This document shows positions 16,196-18,510 of a stretch of DNA of 18,510 nt, one piece after another (position 1 is the first letter of the stretch; every line of letters begins with the position of its first letter). Source of the stretch: an uncultured Verrucomicrobiota bacterium (GTDB lineage Bacteria; Verrucomicrobiota; Verrucomicrobiia; Chthoniobacterales; SZAS-18). The stretch spans positions 1-18,510 of the forward strand of contig CALMVM010000451.1 in the NCBI GenBank assembly GCA_937873255.1, written 5' to 3'. The notes under the pieces are model-generated. The model was not told the DNA's origin, did not search any database, and saw only the letters and a program-made list of their open reading frames with translations. A program made the translations under genes and the position numbers.

Positions 16196-16201
16196 ATGCT
16201 C
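15962..16201 (+). mobile_element. 3' remnant of an IS5-family insertion sequence
   Basis: Bases 15962-16195 encode only the last 77 residues of an IS5-family transposase of the IS427/IS1031 type. Landmarks are ARIARRGQESSAHLGRHRWV, VERTLAWLNRFRRLRVRYER and RADIYQAFLTLGCVLIC. The Glu of the DDE triad is present, but both Asp-bearing domains and the left IS end are missing. In related elements the stop codon lies inside or next to the right terminal repeat, so the IS probably ends close to TTAGATGCTC near 16201; that end point is inferred. Loss of the left part suggests a deletion running from inside the IS into the TPR gene, not a simple insertion. Confidence 0.75.
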
Positions 16202-16298
16202 GTAATCATTTTTACCCAGTGAATAGGAAACAACTCACAATAAGAATTATTGCATAGATTAATTTACGGCAACGGTTTGCATTGCGCTCTCTTAAAAT

Positions 16299-16372
16299 AG
16301 GCTTCGCCTGACGCCAAGTGCCCGCCCCTACGCCATGATGTTACCGAACATCATACACGGCAGAGCGGGCAC
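16299..16372 (-). terminator. Large nested hairpin plus small hairpin behind the GH16-like gene
   Basis: Outer arms GTGCCCGC (16318-16325) and GCGGGCAC (16365-16372) enclose an inner perfect stem ATGATGTT-ACCG-AACATCAT (16335-16354), forming a 55-base structure. Beyond it on the minus strand is a small AGGC-GAA-GCCT hairpin running into ATTTTAAG (about 16299-16311). Both lie 50-120 bases after the stop of the minus-strand hydrolase gene, so a bidirectional or compound terminator is the likely role. The lack of a T-run next to the large stem leaves room for other roles. Confidence 0.5.
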
Positions 16373-16420
16373 AACCCGCGACCCGTCATTTGTTCTACGA
16401 TCTACCGTTGCCTCCCCGCC

Positions 16421-18163
16421 CTACGGTCGCACATATACGCGACTATAGTTGAATTCGTAGTAGCGCCCGTTCAAATCAGCCGGCGTGCAGGTACCGGAGA
16501 CATCGAGCAGCCGCGTGTTACCCCAGGCGGCGTCGAAGAGAAAGTTCATATTGATCGGGTGTCCCGCCACGTTGGGACCCGATTGCGGGTCGGCTTGGGC
16601 TGCGGCGTACGTCCAATGGAGATGGCCATTTTGCACTGGGCGGCCGTCCACGTAAACCGAGAAGCTGTCGTCTTTTCGGTAGAGCCAAGTCCAGATGTGC
16701 CATTGCGTGGCATCGAAGTCTGAGATTCCGTGCGCCGCCATCGATGGAGGCCAATTGGAGTAAGGATCCTCTGTCACGGCGGGGTTGCCGTTCATTGCGG
16801 GGGTGTTATACCCGCCGACAGAGTTGGAGTGCCAGTATTGGCCCGTGAAGTTGTTGTTCACTTTGTTATACGTGCTGTGGTCCCAGCCGTAGCTTTCGAC
16901 CACGTCCATCTCGGCTCCCCGGTTGCCCGGGTTGTCCTTGTCCCAGTGCCATTCGTTGCCCGCGCACCACAAGGCGAACCAGAAATACTTCGGCGTCACG
17001 TAGCGGACCCGAGTCTCCCACACGATGTCCTGGTTGAGCACGGACCCTCCGGCCGGCAAACTCCATTTGGACATGAACGAACCGCACGCGACCTTGTAGT
17101 CGCTTGGGGCAAAGCTGGTCACCCCCGTGTAGGGGATCAGGTACGTCCGCAAAGAATCGTTCATGAACTGGCGGGTGGTGGCAGCGATGTCCGTGAACTC
17201 GACCGGCTGAAGCGTTTTCACTTTGGTGGTTCCCGGTCCGAGGTTCTCGTACACCGGTTGGGGCGAGTCCGGCCCGGTGATTCTCGGGACGGCGATATTT
17301 GCGCCGTACTGCCCGCTGCCGTTGTTAAACGAACCGAATTCGTCGTGGTACAAAAACTGATCGTTCATGTCGTCGATGTTAGTAACGGTGCCGCTCGTGC
17401 CGAAGTGCCAGTTCTTGATCAGCGTGAAGCCCGGCCCGCCAATGGCATAATCCGGCGCCGGTCCCACAGCCGGCGCGCTCAGCGTGCCTCCGCCCACAGT
17501 TTCCTGCGGCGCGGGCTGGGTCGTCAGACGTACATTGTCGAGGAACAACTGATTGGAAGAAGGTGCGCCGTGGACGGTGCCGATGACGATGGTCAAATCC
17601 CCGGAGGCGATGCTGCCGGTGGTAAACGTCAGGACGAGATCCTGGAAGTTTCCCGCATAACGATTCATGCCGAGCGAACTAACATTGGCCTGGGCGAGGA
17701 CCGTCCCGGAGGGACTATTGCCATTGACCAACTGGATATAACCTAAATTTGGATAGCTGTATTTCCCCACTCCGATAGACACCTTCAGCGTATACTGGGT
17801 GTTGGGTTGCAGGCCTGCGTTGCCCAATCCGTTGGTCGTTGTGTCCTGGTAGATCGTTTCCGCAGGATTGCCGTCGTACCCGCAGATCCAGCCGTAGTAG
17901 TTCCTGCTGGCCGTACCCGGTAGCGGATTTGAAAAGAAGGGGTACGGGTTGGATTGATTGGACAGGTTGTTGACCACGCCTGACCCGGAGGCATTGCCCC
18001 CGCTGGCCACGCTGACCCAGCCATTAAGGGTTCCCGCTTCAAAATCATTGTTAATCACGTTGACGGTCGCCGCCTGCGTCGATCCGCCCAGCAGGGCGAA
18101 AGCACAGAGCGCAAGAGAACCGGTTTTCAGGATAGACGAAACGAGTGGAGGGGGGAGTTTCAT
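16421..18163 (-). CDS. Secreted GH16-like glycoside hydrolase with N-terminal carbohydrate-binding-like domain
   Basis: The protein has 580 residues. A signal peptide (TGSLALCAFALLGGSTQAA, cleavage near 31) precedes a beta-sandwich domain at about 36-215 (NNDFEAGTLNGWVS; NTQYTLKVSIG; LFLDNVRLT), resembling CBM4/9-type or related jelly-roll domains. The C-terminal half carries the GH16 signature: GAEMDVVES, with Glu418, Asp420 and Glu423 in the ExDxxE pattern as likely nucleophile, helper and acid/base. Aromatic residues around it (FWFALWCAGNEWHWD; WHIWTWLYRKDDSFSVYVDG) suit a concanavalin-like fold. GH16 enzymes cleave beta-glucans, agars or carrageenans outside the cell; the substrate here is not predictable. 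It has no PEP-CTERM tag and is therefore probably released. It stands alone with its own upstream region. The ATG at 18163 fits the signal peptide. Confidence 0.8.
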   Translation of the reverse strand: MKLPPPLVSSILKTGSLALCAFALLGGSTQAATVNVINNDFEAGTLNGWVSVASGGNASGSGVVNNLSNQSNPYPFFSNPLPGTASRNYYGWICGYDGNPAETIYQDTTTNGLGNAGLQPNTQYTLKVSIGVGKYSYPNLGYIQLVNGNSPSGTVLAQANVSSLGMNRYAGNFQDLVLTFTTGSIASGDLTIVIGTVHGAPSSNQLFLDNVRLTTQPAPQETVGGGTLSAPAVGPAPDYAIGGPGFTLIKNWHFGTSGTVTNIDDMNDQFLYHDEFGSFNNGSGQYGANIAVPRITGPDSPQPVYENLGPGTTKVKTLQPVEFTDIAATTRQFMNDSLRTYLIPYTGVTSFAPSDYKVACGSFMSKWSLPAGGSVLNQDIVWETRVRYVTPKYFWFALWCAGNEWHWDKDNPGNRGAEMDVVESYGWDHSTYNKVNNNFTGQYWHSNSVGGYNTPAMNGNPAVTEDPYSNWPPSMAAHGISDFDATQWHIWTWLYRKDDSFSVYVDGRPVQNGHLHWTYAAAQADPQSGPNVAGHPINMNFLFDAAWGNTRLLDVSGTCTPADLNGRYYEFNYSRVYVRP

Positions 18164-18510
18164 GACTAACTTGTAAAGACGTATCTATCCTGTTCCAAGC
18201 TAGTTTTGATTTCTTCTCGTTCGACCTGTTGAACTCTTCTCTCCACTACAGGATTTCTCCAAGCAGTCATGTGCCTTACGATCAGCTTACCAAACGGCAC
18301 TATCCCTCATCCTTCACATGGTTTTCACAATGGGATGGTATCCGCCGGACCGCGACTGTTCGGATGCCCGACGTCCGCGTCGGCACCAGCCAGCATTGTT
18401 TGCGGAGCGAAGCGCCTCCGATAAAGATAGTAATTCCAGATGCCACATCAATTCTCGGTAGTGGTTTTCAGTAAGTGATTGGCTGCTGGTTGTACTCGTG
18501 GACGAACAGA
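18164..18510. other. 347-bp upstream region of the hydrolase, no gene seen
   Basis: This stretch is less GC-rich than the genes. It should hold the promoter of the hydrolase, but I cannot fix -35/-10 boxes. It contains a perfect hairpin CCGACG-TCCG-CGTCGG at 18368-18383 and a second, CGGAG...CTCCG, at 18403-18420. The open frames here have no protein-like character. At the right edge the minus strand could hold the last few codons of another gene (…FVHEYNQQPITY then stop at about 18469), too short to call. Confidence 0.5.

Noticed and set aside
16318..16372. Integron attC site at the nested hairpin
   Set aside because: No GTTRRRY/RYYYAAC core boxes are correctly placed and no integrase or cassette array is present.
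8089..18387. A 14-base identity between 8089-8102 (plus) and 18374-18387 (minus), GGTGCCGACGCGGA
   Set aside because: In an 18.5-kb GC-rich window about one such match is expected by chance.
1..18510. CRISPR array, tRNA or rRNA genes
   Set aside because: No regularly spaced repeats, cloverleaf-like sequence or rRNA-like segments were seen on either strand.
18469..18510. C-terminus of another minus-strand gene at the right edge
   Set aside because: Only about 13 codons would be in the window and two frames are equally possible. It cannot be supported.

Overview
This is a GC-rich bacterial chromosome segment. The gene families suggest Verrucomicrobiota (Opitutae-like), with Planctomycetota as a less likely alternative. 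The evidence is an ECF sigma factor of the DAQDLTQ type, a transmembrane Ser/Thr kinase with a WD40-like sensor half and the linker motif RGWEWGHL, a PEP-CTERM sorted protein, many secreted proteins of unknown function and few clear Shine-Dalgarno sequences. The assignment is from family patterns only, not a database search.

Layout. (1) At 3-1555, plus strand, is the end of an exopolysaccharide operon: a 5'-truncated WcaF-like acetyltransferase followed by a WcaI-like glycosyltransferase. (2) At 1706-7657, all minus strand, is a regulatory and envelope module. In transcription order it holds an ECF sigma factor, a PEP-CTERM trypsin-like protease, a META-domain protein and a large membrane Ser/Thr kinase. 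A rho-independent terminator lies just behind the sigma gene. A GGAAC/GTTTC element that could be an ECF promoter precedes both the protease and the kinase. (3) At 7658-8144 is a non-coding stretch with a 24-bp tandem repeat and inverted repeats. (4) At 8145-9149, minus strand, are two small exported proteins. (5) At 9398-16195, plus strand, is a run of exported proteins of unknown function. Three of the four are damaged: one by an in-frame TGA, one by a frameshift, and one by fusion to the tail of an IS5-family transposase. The intact one is a 1,071-residue secreted protein. (6) At 16196-16420 is an AT-richer spacer with a large nested hairpin. (7) At 16421-18163, minus strand, is a secreted GH16-like glycoside hydrolase with its upstream region.

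How the genes may work together (inference). The sigma factor lacks an obvious anti-sigma neighbour. The transmembrane kinase could supply the signal, and the protease and META protein could be envelope-directed outputs. PEP-CTERM proteins usually occur with exosortase and exopolysaccharide genes, which fits the polysaccharide genes at the left edge. The damaged secreted genes and the transposase remnant mark 9.4-16.2 kb as a region under decay or rearrangement, unless the two point lesions are assembly errors.
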